A program made the translations under genes and the position numbers. Below are positions 51,530-62,980 of a stretch of DNA of 64,000 nt, piece by piece. Source of the stretch: Sphagnum compactum (lineage: Eukaryota; Bryophyta; Sphagnopsida; Sphagnales); contig OZ234502.1 in assembly GCA_965153455.1 (NCBI GenBank), positions 14,353,495-14,417,494 of the forward strand. The letters are read 5' to 3'. The notes beneath the pieces were generated by a model. The model saw only the letters and a program-made list of their open reading frames with translations. It was not told where the DNA came from and ran no database searches. Positions within the stretch are counted from its first letter, which is position 1. Each line of letters begins with the position of its first letter.

Positions 51530-52628
51530 TCAACCCACACAGCAAGAACCACAAGGGGGAACAGGAGCTGCAATTCCACCATTAGTGCTCAATGAGGGCC
51601 CAAATGCAAACAGCATAGGCAACATACAAAAAAACTTATACAAACTGGATAATTCCCTCTAGCATTATCTAGAAAGGGTTCATGGTTCAACAACACTGAT
51701 GATGGGATAGAGAACATGAACTTACAGTGATCAATCCCTTGCACATTGTCCAAACCATGAGGTGCACCACCACCACTGCCACCATAAGGACCCCTTCCTG
51801 AGCCACCTGACGGACCACCTGGTCCACCAGGCCAATGACCAAAGCCAGTGCGCCTTTTAGCCCCCGATTTCTTCCCATCTGTCTTACTTGCCTCCAACTG
51901 CATCAGGAGCACAGGCAAGTTTGCACACTTGGTAACTAGGCCATAGCAATTACAGAAACTGCACTTCATCTATGCACTCAAGAAAATAGTCACATCAGTC
52001 AGCCTACAAGTGAATTTACTCATTTCCAAGAGCCTGCAAAAGGAGAGCCTAGGAGGAAGATAGCTAACCGAGAACAAGGTGGTGAAAAAGGTGCCAATAA
52101 AGTTGAGGATGGCCCAAAAAGTCTCAAATATAATGCTTAGTCTCCATGGCAAGCGCCTACTTTTTATGTCCCCTGGAACAGTACATGATAACATATATCA
52201 AAGTTCATACACATGGCTATCCATAGTACAGAGAATGAAACATTCTTAGAGAGAAATCCAATATATTCCACAGCCATTTCTCTGCACATCAAATGCCATG
52301 ATAACATGCACCTTGATACAAACAAACTGGATGTTGACTCTTGCAGAATACTGAGAAACTCAACAATGAACTCACAACAGAAACCCTAGAAATAAAGAGT
52401 TTTGAGCACCCTGCTCCCTTTCTGAGCCTGTGGCAGATCTGGCGGACATTCTTTTCACAAAAAATTGCAACATACTTACTTATTCCGGAAAGAGGCAACT
52501 TCGACTCAAATGCATATATCTTCTATTACCGAAAGAAAAATCAGCATAAAGGATCCGAGAGCCGCTGCTTAAGGACATGCGAGACGATGCGGCAGCATGC
52601 ATACATACCTCACGTGAATGTACGCCAT
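51530..52628 (-). CDS. Selenoprotein K-like small membrane protein, cysteine form
   Basis: Exons 51530-51567, 51726-51897 and 52069 to 52159 (or 52172) are clear, and 52609-52628 is a likely first exon. The last three encode RRLPWRLSIIFETFWAILNF with a single hydrophobic membrane segment, then FTTLFSLEASKTDGKKSG, a Gly/Pro-rich region (GRGPYGGSGGGAPHGLDNVQ) and GIDH followed by SPVPPCGSCCVG and a stop. This matches plant SelK/glycine-rich homologues, which end in CGSCC where animal SelK has selenocysteine. Animal SelK is an ER membrane protein linked to ER-associated degradation and palmitoylation. Exon 1 (MAYIHV) is typical of the family, but the obvious acceptor (TTCCAG) gives the wrong phase. 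Using the AG 13 bp further on (AAAAAG) restores the frame and gives 106 residues. Confidence 0.8.
52381..52389. promoter_or_regulatory. Telobox-like motif in SelK-like intron 1
   Basis: AAACCCTAG lies within the presumed first intron. It is a single short match, so chance is possible. Confidence 0.3.
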
Positions 52629-54144
52629 CGCTCCTGCAGCTCTCGAAAGCCAGTGCGCTTTCGTCGAGTTGCAGACTAATGCAACCCTAGATCTTGCATT
52701 GAAGCGTTTATAGACTTTGTAACGGCACCACTAGGTTGTTGTTTGCATAGGACCTTATGCACAGTCCTAACCAGAATTTTCTCAACCTTTTTCTTTTTAT
52801 CAAGCTCAAGATGTAGTAGCTACATAACTTCCAATGTGATCAAAGTTTACATTGGCTTGGTGTAAAACATTGAGTCTGTTTAACAAAAGCTTATGCATAC
52901 GACATTGAGCTTTGTTTGCAAACCCAATGGCAAGGGTGGCTCTTCAGTGTAAAATATTGAGTCTGTTCAACAAAACCTTATGCATAGGATATTGAGCTCA
53001 ACAAAGCTCACTACGAAACAAGTCAACAATCTGGTATCTCCTATTTCTACTGTGTATTGGAAACAAGTCAATGACAATTCTGACATCCTACCCTCACTCT
53101 CTTTGAGTTAATTTGAGTTGGGGGAAGAGATCTGCCCCTCTGAGAAAAGGGAGACTAGGCAACAATGCTAAGTTCCATTTGGGTCTCACATTTGTGGAAT
53201 GTTCACACCTCTGCAGGTCCCACATTTTGAGGAATGTGCACAGTTCACACCTCTGCAGAGTTCCTTCGGTCCCACATTTTCAGGAATGTTCACACCTCTG
53301 CTCAGTTCCTTAGGTCCCACATTTTCAGGAATGTTCTCACCTCTGCTCAGTTCCTTCATTTTCAGGAATGTCACACCTCTGCTCAGTTCCTTTGATGCAG
53401 GTAACATCAGAGGGCACTAGTACTGGACTACATGCTTAAATTTCTCACTAGAGAAGAGGGGAAGATTTGGTGGGTTGCTGCTAGTTCCTAGTTCCTTCTA
53501 GTGCAGCTGTTTCAAAGGCTTGCAGTATCAATCCTGACAGAACTCCAGGTAGCATCCTGTCAGTTAGTTCCCAAGGTTTAATGCATATCCCTTAAACAAA
53601 AAGCAAATAGCCCCCATATCCCAACCACCCATGCAAACTCAGTGTCCCTGATTTCGTTGGAAACCTGTGGAGCCAATAACTTTGCAAACACCAGCTTGGC
53701 ATATGGATCTTACAATGGTGGCAAGGGAATTGTCAAGGAAAACATAAAAATTCTCCATGTTTGTCTTGCACTACATAAACACACAATTTGCAACTTTTCT
53801 GTCAAACTTTTAGCTTGGCCACTACTATGTTTCCTAAACACTTTCTCCAAGCACCAAATTCTTGAGGCATCATCATCAAAGTGAGAACTCCTTGATTGGT
53901 GGAGAGGTGTGTGTGGTCCCTGTATCAAGCAAGCTGTTCTATGTAAAGAAAAACAGAGCTTGACTTCTTCAGACGTGTAGTAGTTTAGGGGACTTGCCCA
54001 TCATTCAGAGGAAGCAGATATTGAAAACCCCAATTCACTGACTGAGAGGATTTGTAGTCAGTCAGGGACTTCCCATCAGAAGCAGATGCTGAAAACCCAA
54101 TTCACCAACTGAGAGGCTTGAAAAGGGGCAAGTTAGGGATGAAG

Positions 54145-54180
<36 letters not shown>

Positions 54181-54303
54181 GGGTGATGCTTTTTTTCTTT
54201 GAAAGACATTTGAATTGTCATGGCAGGGAGTTTGTTGTTGTTGTCTCCGGGAAAAACAGACAGACAGTTGTTTTGCGAGCTTGGGGATGATGGGTTTTCT
54301 GTC
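52629..54303. other. Intergenic region between SelK-like and F-box genes
   Basis: No gene seen. It holds an 88-bp-spaced duplication around ATTGAGTCTGTT (52870 and 52957), the array at 53185-53395, a duplicated GAAGCAGAT segment (54012 and 54079) and a (CAT)n microsatellite at 54145-54178. Confidence 0.6.
53185..53395. repeat. ~48-bp tandem repeat, about five copies
   Basis: Units share CACACCTCTGCTCAGTTCCTT and TCCCACATTTTCAGGAATGT-like words. Length varies between copies through small deletions. Confidence 0.85.
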
Positions 54304-55560
54304 TCAGGATAAGCTCTGCAAGCTTGGACCATAGCAAAAAGGAGCAACATCAACCTTGGGATTGAGAGGGCATTTCGGCAACTCATACCAGGTCTTTTGA
54401 GCCATGTCATATACAGCAACTTGTAAGGTTTTCTTTGAGGCAACACAGATCTTGTCACCATATGCCACAGGCTTCCACTCTCCTCTGCACCTGAAGACGT
54501 CCAGCATCACATTCTGTGGCATCTCAGTCACCTCCACAAACTTCTCTGTTCTGAGATTGAATTCCACAATGCGGATGCTGGTCAGTCTGCCATTTGGGTT
54601 TTTCTGTGCAGCAACGACAAGAACATGCCCTCCACAAGACAGCACATAGGGATTATCACGCATACCTCGAGGGAGTTCATGCACTTCTGTCCACACACCT
54701 GTGTGCACATTGTAGGCTATCAAGCCCTCCATGTTGAGACCACCAATTTCAAGAGCAACACAATACAGAAAGCCTCTGACAAAAGCTGAGCTGCGCCTCC
54801 CCCACAGAAGGAAATGAGGAGGAAGACAACTTGTTGCCTGCCAACAATCCTGCTGTGAGTCAAACACATGTGTGCTCTCCACACAGTGCGTCAGTGTGAC
54901 AATCAGCTTATATGCCTTTTGATCTGGGTCAACCACCATGTGTGTAATTCCAGGCTCCCAGGCATGGGCTAAGGGCGGAAGCACCTTCCATCTCTTGGTC
55001 ATGGGATTACAAACACAGAGGGAGCTGAATGTTGAGCCACTGACTGATTGGTTCAGACACAGAAGCCCGCCATCTCCAGCCAGAATGCATTTGGCTTCAC
55101 AAGGAAGGAAAGTGAGGGGTGGCAGATGAAGCCATCGACAAATGACATGGTCGTAAGCACACCACCCCCGTTCACTTCCTTTGGAGAAGAACACAGGGAA
55201 GTAAGGACTGCAAGATGGTGCTTCAGCCCGCAGCTTCACAAGATTGTTGGAAAATCCCATGTTCAGCCACAGCTTGCACACGGTGTGCGCTTGGAACAGG
55301 CTGTGGAGTGGCAGGTATGCAAACACTTTCTCGATCAATTCCTTCGGCAGCATTGTCCACATGGGTGGTGGTGCATCATTGCCACACTGCAAGGAGGAAC
55401 TGGTTTGTACTGTGTTGTGAAGGTTCTTTCCCTTTTCTCCTAGTTCTACTGAGACTGCAGCAGCACCCAACATGTCATTGCCACGTTCGATACCACCCTC
55501 CTCCTCCACATCCACATCCACATCCATGCTGGATCGAAGATCAATCTCTGCCTCACCCAT
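54304..55560 (-). CDS. F-box/kelch-type protein (SCF substrate adaptor)
   Basis: From the ATG at 55560 (MGEAEIDLRSSMDVD) to the stop at 54304 the frame gives 418 residues with no intron. An F-box lies at about residues 70-105 (MLPKELIEKVFAYLPLHSLF, with CKLWLN). A C-terminal beta-propeller-like region has kelch-type pieces such as VCNPMTKRWKVLPPL, FDSQQDCWQATSCLP, YNVHTGVWTEVHELPRG and YDMAQKTWYELPKCP. F-box proteins bind SKP1 through the F-box and recruit substrates through the propeller; the target is unknown. It resembles plant F-box/kelch proteins such as At5g15710 (from memory). The frame stays open upstream to a TGA near 55727 without an ATG, so the start is either 55560 or lies in an upstream exon joined at the TTTCAG near 55708. 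Confidence 0.88.
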   Translation of the reverse strand: MGEAEIDLRSSMDVDVDVEEEGGIERGNDMLGAAAVSVELGEKGKNLHNTVQTSSSLQCGNDAPPPMWTMLPKELIEKVFAYLPLHSLFQAHTVCKLWLNMGFSNNLVKLRAEAPSCSPYFPVFFSKGSERGWCAYDHVICRWLHLPPLTFLPCEAKCILAGDGGLLCLNQSVSGSTFSSLCVCNPMTKRWKVLPPLAHAWEPGITHMVVDPDQKAYKLIVTLTHCVESTHVFDSQQDCWQATSCLPPHFLLWGRRSSAFVRGFLYCVALEIGGLNMEGLIAYNVHTGVWTEVHELPRGMRDNPYVLSCGGHVLVVAAQKNPNGRLTSIRIVEFNLRTEKFVEVTEMPQNVMLDVFRCRGEWKPVAYGDKICVASKKTLQVAVYDMAQKTWYELPKCPLNPKVDVAPFCYGPSLQSLS

Positions 55561-56570
55561 AATCTGCAGCTTGCTTTCAGGTTCTTCAATTGCTTGATCC
55601 AGGAAATGCTGGAGTTCTAGAAACCCTGAACACCAAGCTCTTTCATTCCCCAAGCTGCTTTGATCTTTGTCCCCTAACAGTTTCTCTGCAAAACTTCTTC
55701 CCAAAACCCTGAAATCCTTTCAAGCTTTACAAAAGACCATGTCAAATCTTTCCAAAACCATTGGTTTTTTTTCCCTCATGAACTCAAAGCTTGTCTAGAC
55801 TTTCCTCCATAACAGCTCTTCTCAAACAAAACTTTCTTGAAACCAAACTTTCAAGCAGTTTCTCACATGTTCTTCTTCTTCTTTTTCAAGGTATGTGCAG
55901 CTTTTTCCAAGCTCCTCAAAAATCTTGTCAATAAATGAGCTTCGGTTCCTTCTTCTCCCCTGCTCTTCCGGTACTAAAACTTCTTTGTCAAACTCATCCA
56001 AAAGCAACAATAACAGCTTCTTCAAAGCTTCTCCAAAATCTATAAAATCCGAACTTACACTAAATCTGCTCAAAACCAAAACTTTTTCACAAAACTTTGG
56101 ACTCCTCAAAGTCAAAAAAAGCATCTCTTCCTACTACTCCTCCTCCTCCTCTTCGACTCTTCAGCAATTCCTAATCTTGAGCATTCCCCAACTCCCACGA
56201 CTTCCACAAAACTTTTTTTCTTTCCCCCCCTCCCAATCTCTTCTTTGACCTTCGAGCTTAGAGATCCGAGCTCCGACGTGGTGAGAAAAATGGAAAAGAT
56301 TTTGTTGCAACAGACTGAGGAAACACAAGAACAAGAACAAGAAAAAAACTCCGGAGCAAAAATCCGTCAGCAACAAAAACAGAAGAAAACTCCAAAAAAG
56401 ACAAGAAACTAACGACAACCCATTCACTCCAATGCATGTTTCTACAGAAACAAAGTCCCAGAAACCACGGAGGCGCTTGTCTCACTGCTGCAAACTGCAA
56501 ACCTCGTCTGTTTCCATGGCCTTTTTCTCGCAGCAGCAGCACCTACCTCTCCCACTCTCTCTCTCAAACA
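55561..56570. other. Probable leader and promoter of the F-box gene
   Basis: CT/GA-rich DNA upstream of the F-box start. A same-strand 100-codon open frame at 55822-56124 begins with ATG and may be an upstream ORF or part of an unspliced 5' exon. Confidence 0.4.
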
Positions 56571-57480
56571 CACTCTCTCTTATCTCTCTCTCTAGAAACA
56601 CTTTTTCGTCGTTTGAGTTTAGCAACACAAGTAAACAAAAGAGAGTGCAGAAAGACAAGCAAAAACTTTGACCCAAAAAATTTGCCAAAAACTAAAACTA
56701 GAGTTCTCTCTCTCTCTTCTCTTCTCTTCTCTTCTCTTCTCTGTAGAAACACTTTTTTTGCTTTTGAGTTTAGCAACAAAAATAATCAAAAGAGAATGCA
56801 AGAAGACAATCAAAAGCTTTGACAAAAGAAGAAATTGCTACAAATTAAAAACTAGAACTAGGTGCTGATGAAGTCAATCATCTCTCTTTCTCTTCTCTCT
56901 GTCTCTCTGTAGAATCACTTTTTTTATTTTTGCTTTTGAGTTTAGCAAATACAAACAAACAAAAGAGAAATGCAAGAAGACAAGCAAAAGCTTTGACCCA
57001 AAAAGAATTGCTAAAAACTGAAACTAGGTACTAATGAAATCAATCATGTCTGTTTTCTCTCTCTCTCTCTCTCTCTCTCTCTAGAAGCATTTTTTTTGCT
57101 TTCGAATTTAGCAACACAAATAAACAAAAGAGAATGCAAAAAGACAATAACAAATCTTTGACAAAAAAGAGTTGCTCAAAACTAAAACTACTAGGTACTA
57201 ATGAAATCAATCACCTCTCTTTTTCTCTCTCTCTCTCTCTCTAGAAATACACCTTTTTTTTTTTTTGGTTTGCTTTTGAGTTTAGTAACAACACAAACAA
57301 ACAAAAGAGAACCCAAACAAGACAAGCCAAAACCTTTGACAAACAAAAAGAATTTTGCTAAAATGATGAAACCCTGCCAAACTTTATGAAAGAAAAAGGC
57401 ACTCACATGGAACTAAAACTACTAATGAAATCAATCATCTCTCTCTCTCTCTCCCTCCCTCTCTCTCTCTTCCACCCCAG
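56571..57480. repeat. Degenerate ~160-bp tandem array with CT microsatellites
   Basis: Five to six copies, anchored by TAGAAACACTTTTT-like words at about 56593, 56744, 56911, 57082 and 57243. Each unit has a (CT)n run, TTTTGAGTTTAGCAACACAA, AAACAAAAGAGAATGCAA and ATGAAATCAATCATCTCTC. Copies differ mostly in CT-run length. Confidence 0.85.
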
Positions 57481-57579
57481 CAGCTCCCAAACCAAAACTA
57501 ACAATAAGTTAAATAAAAAACTAGCATCATTATATTTCTCCTGACAAGAAAGAGAGATGACTACTTACAATATAGTTTG

Positions 57580-57850
57580 CACTGTGCAGCTTCTTCTTCC
57601 CACCAATGTAATAAGTTAAAAGAGTAGGACTTTTGCAGTTTCTTCTTTCAGTTTCTTCTTTCACCCATGTAGGCCAAAAGACTAGGATTTTTTTGCAAGT
57701 TTCTTCTTCCACCCATGTAAGTTAAAGAAGAGTAGGATTTTTTGGCAGTTTCTTCTTTCTTTCACCCATGTAGGCCCAAAAAGACTAGGACTTTGCAGTT
57801 TCTTCTTTCACCCATCCAGAGTAAGTTAGGACTTTGCAGTTTCTGTTTCT
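57580..57850. repeat. ~50-bp tandem repeat, about five copies
   Basis: Units share GCAGTTTCTTCTTTCACCCA and TAGGCCAAAAGACTAGGA-like words with variable spacing. Non-coding. Confidence 0.8.
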
Positions 57851-58457
57851 TCCTCACCTCACTCCCCCTCTTGCAGCAACAGCTCCAGACTACAACAGAC
57901 TCCAACTTTTTTGGCAGTTGGAATATCAGAAGAGGATTTTCTTGATGATATGACTAAATGGCTGCTTCTGCTACTAATTCACTGATGATGAGTTTTCTTG
58001 ATCTTCTTCTTCATTGCAGTTGATGATGATGAACTTCTCCTCATGTGCAATGTTTTCTTTGTCCATTTTGTGATGTAGCCAAAGTGGTGATCATCCATAG
58101 GAAGATTTAGCCAAATTTGGCTACAAGCTAAATATAAAAAGATAGATACATATATATATGTATATAAAGAACATCCTTTAATATTCTGGGCTACCTAGTT
58201 GAACCATGTATGTAAATCTGGTGATTTTTCTTAACTTTTGGTCATATTCTGGCTATTGAAAATCTCACGTAGCGCGATTGATTTTAGCATTTTTAATTTA
58301 TATTTTTTCTTTTTATCTATATATATAGCCAGCCCAAAAAAAGAAAAAAGAAAAGGCTGAATATATGAGAGGATTTGGAGCTTTTTCATTGTTTACCTAT
58401 GTAACTTAAATGGTATGATTTTTGGCCTTTTATTTTTATTAATTAGTTTTAAAAATG

Positions 58458-58523
58458 CAAAATTTTGAGCTTTAGTTAATTTATTTTTATTAATTATTTT
58501 ATTAACTAAAGCTCAAAATTTTG
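58458..58523. repeat. Perfect inverted repeat, 23-bp arms, 20-bp loop
   Basis: The left arm 58458-58480 (CAAAATTTTGAGCTTTAG plus five bases) is the exact reverse complement of 58501-58523. The loop is AT-only. It could form a hairpin in RNA or DNA; no T-run or gene nearby gives it a role. Confidence 0.9.
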
Positions 58524-59237
58524 AAAAACGATTTTTCGGTATGTGATGGGCCTTGTTGATTTTAATCCATGAAAAATAATTTTTTTTAAAAAGTCTTCCA
58601 AAACTTTTGATATTCCCAAGATAGTTATTTGGACTCAAGATAAGATTTATTTTTGAAGCCTCTTCTCTCCATTTGGTCGACTCATGTAGGCTAAAAGAGT
58701 ACGACTTGGGGGCCCGGGAATATGAGATAAAAAGTGGGGTTATTCCGAATAACATGGGGCACGCCTATGGGAACAACATTTGGAGAAACATATGATACAA
58801 AATTAAAGAGTGCATATGCGAGACACACATGCTAGACACATGGGAACTTGCGGGAATAACATAAGGAACAATTTGGCAAAGCATATGGGAACAAACGGGT
58901 TCATCGTGGTAATGACTCTACCTCTTCTTATATAGCAAGTTCAAACCAACAAGAGTTAAAAAACACGAAATGTTTGGGTGACATTTTCAAACCACGAATG
59001 AACTCACAATTCACACCACATAACACCACCCGATAGGGTGAACATTCCTCAAAAGTGTGGGACCAAATGAAGATTACATTGTTTCATAGAGCCTCTCTCC
59101 CTCTCCGTTCGGAGCAAAGCCAATGAAATCAAGGAACACATGTGGAGGACACATGGGAATTTGGAGAACAACACAAGGAATGGTTGAGAAAGCATATGAG
59201 GTAAAATTAAAGAACAAATGGAGAATAAATTGGAAAC

Positions 59238-59304
59238 TTCATAGGGAACACTTTAGGGAACAAAACCCTCTTCATAGGGAACACTTTAGGGAACAAAACC
59301 CTAA
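59238..59304. repeat. 33-bp direct duplication
   Basis: CTTCATAGGGAACACTTTAG and the following 13 bases occur twice in tandem, ending in ACAAAACCCT each time. Confidence 0.85.
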
Positions 59305-61640
59305 ACTTTGGAAATTTGAACTTGCCATAAGGGGGGGAGGGGTAGAGCTACTAGCCAGCCTACTTGTTTGTTGTCAGTTGAAGAAGGATAATGATCAATG
59401 TGATCTGTGTGGCATGATTCTGTAGAGGTGTTTCTGGGGGTAGTAGTATCATCAGGGTTTTCTTTTTTTTATTTAGTGATATTGAAAATATGATAATTTT
59501 TTTCTTTTTCTTTTTTGAAAGTGTCAAATTTACATTAGTAAAACAAAATTTTCCCCAAATTTTTTTTCTCGAAAAAGAATTATTGGAAACAAAACACTGG
59601 GTACTATTGAACAACAATGGTACTTGAATTAAAAAAGTTATAATAACAAAAGGAAAGAGTCTGCAACTATTTTTATTGTAAGAAGGAGGTGACAGTAGAT
59701 CTCATAACTTAGATGTTGTAGTTCGTGTGTTCAATTCTGTTGTCTTTTTCTGAGAAAACAACAAGAAGAAAACAAGAAGAAGAAGGAGGAGAGTAAAAGC
59801 ACTCTAAACTTATGTTGTTGCCCATATCTATCACCTCCTGGAAAAGTTAGAAGTTAGAACCAAACAACTAACCAACCAACCCACCCATACTCCAGCAAGC
59901 AAACCTTCGAGCTTTAACATAAAGAGAAAAAGCATAAATGTGAAGCACTGACACACAAAACACACACAAACAAAAAACCGAAGAATGACAGAAACAAGTA
60001 GTTATTCAGGCAAACAAGCCAGCAACTCTGAAGTCTGAAGAAGTATTGAGAGAGCGAGTGTGACTGAAAACTAAAAACTAGAAGCAGCCTTTTTTTGGGG
60101 TAGCAAATGAGGGGAAGGGGGGTGAGGAGGGAACCTTTAAACACCCCTTACAAACTTTGTGGGTGGTGTCGGTGCATGGGTTCTGTGCACACTGCTGAAT
60201 TCATGCATGAACTCCATGGTCAACACTTGTCCTGTTAAGTGCAGGACATTTAAAATGTCCTGCATGTATTGTCGCTTGTTCTTCGTGGGCTTTGAACCCG
60301 CAACCTCTTCGGAGTGTAATAGTGTACAAGTAGTCCAAATTTAAGGCCCAAATATTTGTTAGTTTTAAAATGTCCAAATTTTAATTTATCTCAAATTTGC
60401 ACCACATAAGTCAAAACCTTAAGCAAAACCTTACACGGACACATGTCCATGCAAAGTCATAACCAGGTTCCCAACGTCCTGCATAAGGGAGGACAGTAAA
60501 CATACCCAATCGAACTTTGTGAGTGTGAATGCAAGTGTAAATGTATATAATCACAGTTTTCACAAAATCAAAGAATTGATCAAATAACCTTTCCATAGAA
60601 ATTTGGGTTCTTTCATGAAAATCATTAGTTTTTTTTAGGTTTTTGAAATGACAAAAACCACAGGTTTTTTATTTTGAAAATTTTCAAGAAAATTAAAACT
60701 AAAGGTTCCTTGTTTTTGAAATCTATCATTCAAGTGAAACCAAAGATATGTCAACTTCTAAATTTGAAGTATACCAAAACTAGAGGTTCATTGATTCCAA
60801 AAACCATCTCAAAAAGATCAAAACTATTTTTTTTTAAATTTCAAGAACTTTCAAATAACTAGAATTAAAGGTTATTAACAAAATCTAATAACCACCCACA
60901 CTAGTCTAATCCTTCTTATTCATAACAAAATTTTAGTAGTCTTGGTCAAAACATGTTAATAGGAGCCAAAAAGGGTGTTAAGAATTTTGAAATTTTAAAA
61001 CTATAATAAATACTTTTCTATTCTGAAATTTATAAATTATGCCAATCATTGGAAATTGTGTTAACTAACTAATATGAGTGTTAGTGGATTTAAATTAAAT
61101 TTAAAATATATATATATTTATTTTTTTTGTTTTGGTTTTAGTAAATGACTTTTGAACTTGAACAATAGTTGTGTTAGAAATAGTCAATTTTGCAAAGGAA
61201 TAGGGTAAAAGACTATTTTAATTTTTAAAATAATGATCATAAAAATTTAGCTGATAGTAACCTACAACCCACACTAAAAAAAACTATCATAATTTAAAAA
61301 GTTATGAAATTTGAATTTTTTAGAAATTCAAAATATGTTTCAAAATCCCAAAATTTCAAGAGTTTTTTTATCACATGTAAATGGATGTAATGTATAGGAC
61401 ACATAAAACAAAATTATAATACAATAAAATAAAATCTAAAATAATTTGGTATCATTCAAAATTATGATTTTTTTAATAAAAAAGTAAAATCTACACACTT
61501 TGAAAAAATCATATTTATTCAAAAATACACAAAACTTGTGATACATTAGGGCAACTACATGTATTTATAATTTAAAAAATGAAAAAAAAATTCAAAAATT
61601 TAAAATAAAAAGGATTAAAAAGTGAATAACATTTCTTTTA

Positions 61641-62319
61641 CATTAAACCCCCTCTATAATCACCCCCATTTTAGTCACATTCTTGTTTGTGTCACACACT
61701 TTTCGGTAACCATCCATTTTCGTAAGAAACATCATTCTTTATAATCACTATCACATTCATTAGTAGCACAAAATATTTGCAAGCTTTCTTTGCAAATGTG
61801 ACTATAATGGGGCAAATCTAGAATAAATATTAAGGTTTTGTAAATTGTAGTTTGACAATGTTAGTGTTGGCTTTGTTTTCAAGTTGTGCAAACTAATAAG
61901 AAGAGTCTAGTTGAAGAGAAAAACAAAACATCTTTCTAATGTACACAAGCAAAAGATATGTGAACTTGTCAAGAAAACAAAAAAATTTAATCAAAAAAAT
62001 CTAATTGACAAGATACACAAACTAATAGTTAAGGAGCTCAAACGCAACATAAATCGTTGCATAAAAAAAAGGCAAAATTCGCAACCTTCTTCAAATCTAA
62101 TAATGCATATTAGAGCTTAAAATAAGCCATGTAAAAAAATTTATCAATCGACACCTTTATTCAAGCATAAAAAGATTTTTTGGTAATTTTTTTCTTTGCC
62201 TATAATCACAATCTTGTAAGGGTTTATATGGAATGTGACTATACACATTTAAATCGCAATTCGTTAGTGTCACAAAAAAAGTGGTCACCAAAGGCCTGAT
62301 TATAAAGGGGTTTTATTGC
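61641..62319 (+). mobile_element. Pogo/Tigger-like DNA transposon remnant
   Basis: The ends are imperfect inverted repeats: AAACCCCCTCTATAATCACC at about 61645-61664, and the complement of AAAACCCCTTTATAATCAGG at about 62294-62313. CCCC...TATAATC-type ends are typical of pogo-like Tc1/mariner elements. The left end is preceded by TA; the right flank is not a clean TA. About 680 bp long, so non-autonomous or internally deleted. Confidence 0.6.
61911..62120 (+). pseudogene. Fragment resembling pogo transposase N-terminal HTH
   Basis: An AT-rich 69-residue open frame inside the transposon remnant starts MKRKTKHLSNVHKQKICELV and continues with KFNQKNLIDKIHKLI. The pattern (basic start, LSNVHKQKICELV helix, QKNLIDKI helix) matches the CENP-B/psq-type helix-turn-helix at the N-terminus of pogo-family transposases. 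No catalytic DDD domain follows, so it is a remnant. Confidence 0.5.
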
Positions 62320-62980
62320 ATAAAGTAATCCCATTGGCTCATATTAATGTGTTTTGACCCATCTTTCAAACCTAAAATAAATAAATAATCCAATGAATTT
62401 TCAACTTGAATTGCCAAATTATTGTCCCAAGTTTCTTCCAAATTATAAACAATTAAAGTATGTATGCTAGAATTTTCCTTAAAGTCACATTGAATCCAAC
62501 TCTTATTTCGTACCTTGTTGATTTGTTCACCCCTTTTTGCTATTATCTATAAAAATTTAAAATATTTGACAAAACAACAAAACTTAACATGAAATTACGA
62601 AGATATCATTCAATGTGATTATAGAAGGTGTGCTAACAACCCTCCTTTACATGTCTACTTTAATATTTGTCTAGAGCATTGCAGTTGGGACCAGACTTTT
62701 TTTAACAACTTTAGTGTTTTTAACACCACAGGGGCTAATAGAAATTTGATCCTAATTGTGACATCCAGTGCAAATTAATTTAAAAATCTAATGCTCATCT
62801 AAACATTTCAACACCTGTTGTGAGCTCCTAATGAACAAATTCATCCCCTATTTGGGGCACTTTACAAATAACTCACTTCTATAGACTCAACTTCAAACTT
62901 TCAATAGAGTCTCTCCTTTCCATATGTTAGTCTTCAACTTTGTACATCAGACTTCTTACATTGAGTAGGTTGTAGTCTTA
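62320..62980. other. AT-rich intergenic region
   Basis: No gene or clear repeat seen between the pogo-like remnant and the MITE. Confidence 0.4.

Larger units (their letters stand above)
57851..61640. other. AT-rich intergenic region
   Basis: No supported gene. It contains the perfect hairpin at 58458-58523, a diverged duplication at about 58839-58895 and 59149-59205 (GGAACAATTTGG-like), a 33-bp duplication at 59238-59304, and a short palindrome at 60240-60264. Two spots resemble the internal promoter of tRNA-derived SINEs (about 59720-59745 and, on the minus strand, 60280-60310), but no full element is visible. Confidence 0.45.

Noticed and set aside
55048-55562. Two plus-strand frames of 115-131 codons
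   Set aside because: Shadows of the F-box gene on the minus strand.
60240-60310. tRNA gene or SINE near a GGGTTCAAAGCCC-like word
   Set aside because: No A box or cloverleaf could be drawn, and no poly-A tail or target duplication; kept only as a weak resemblance.
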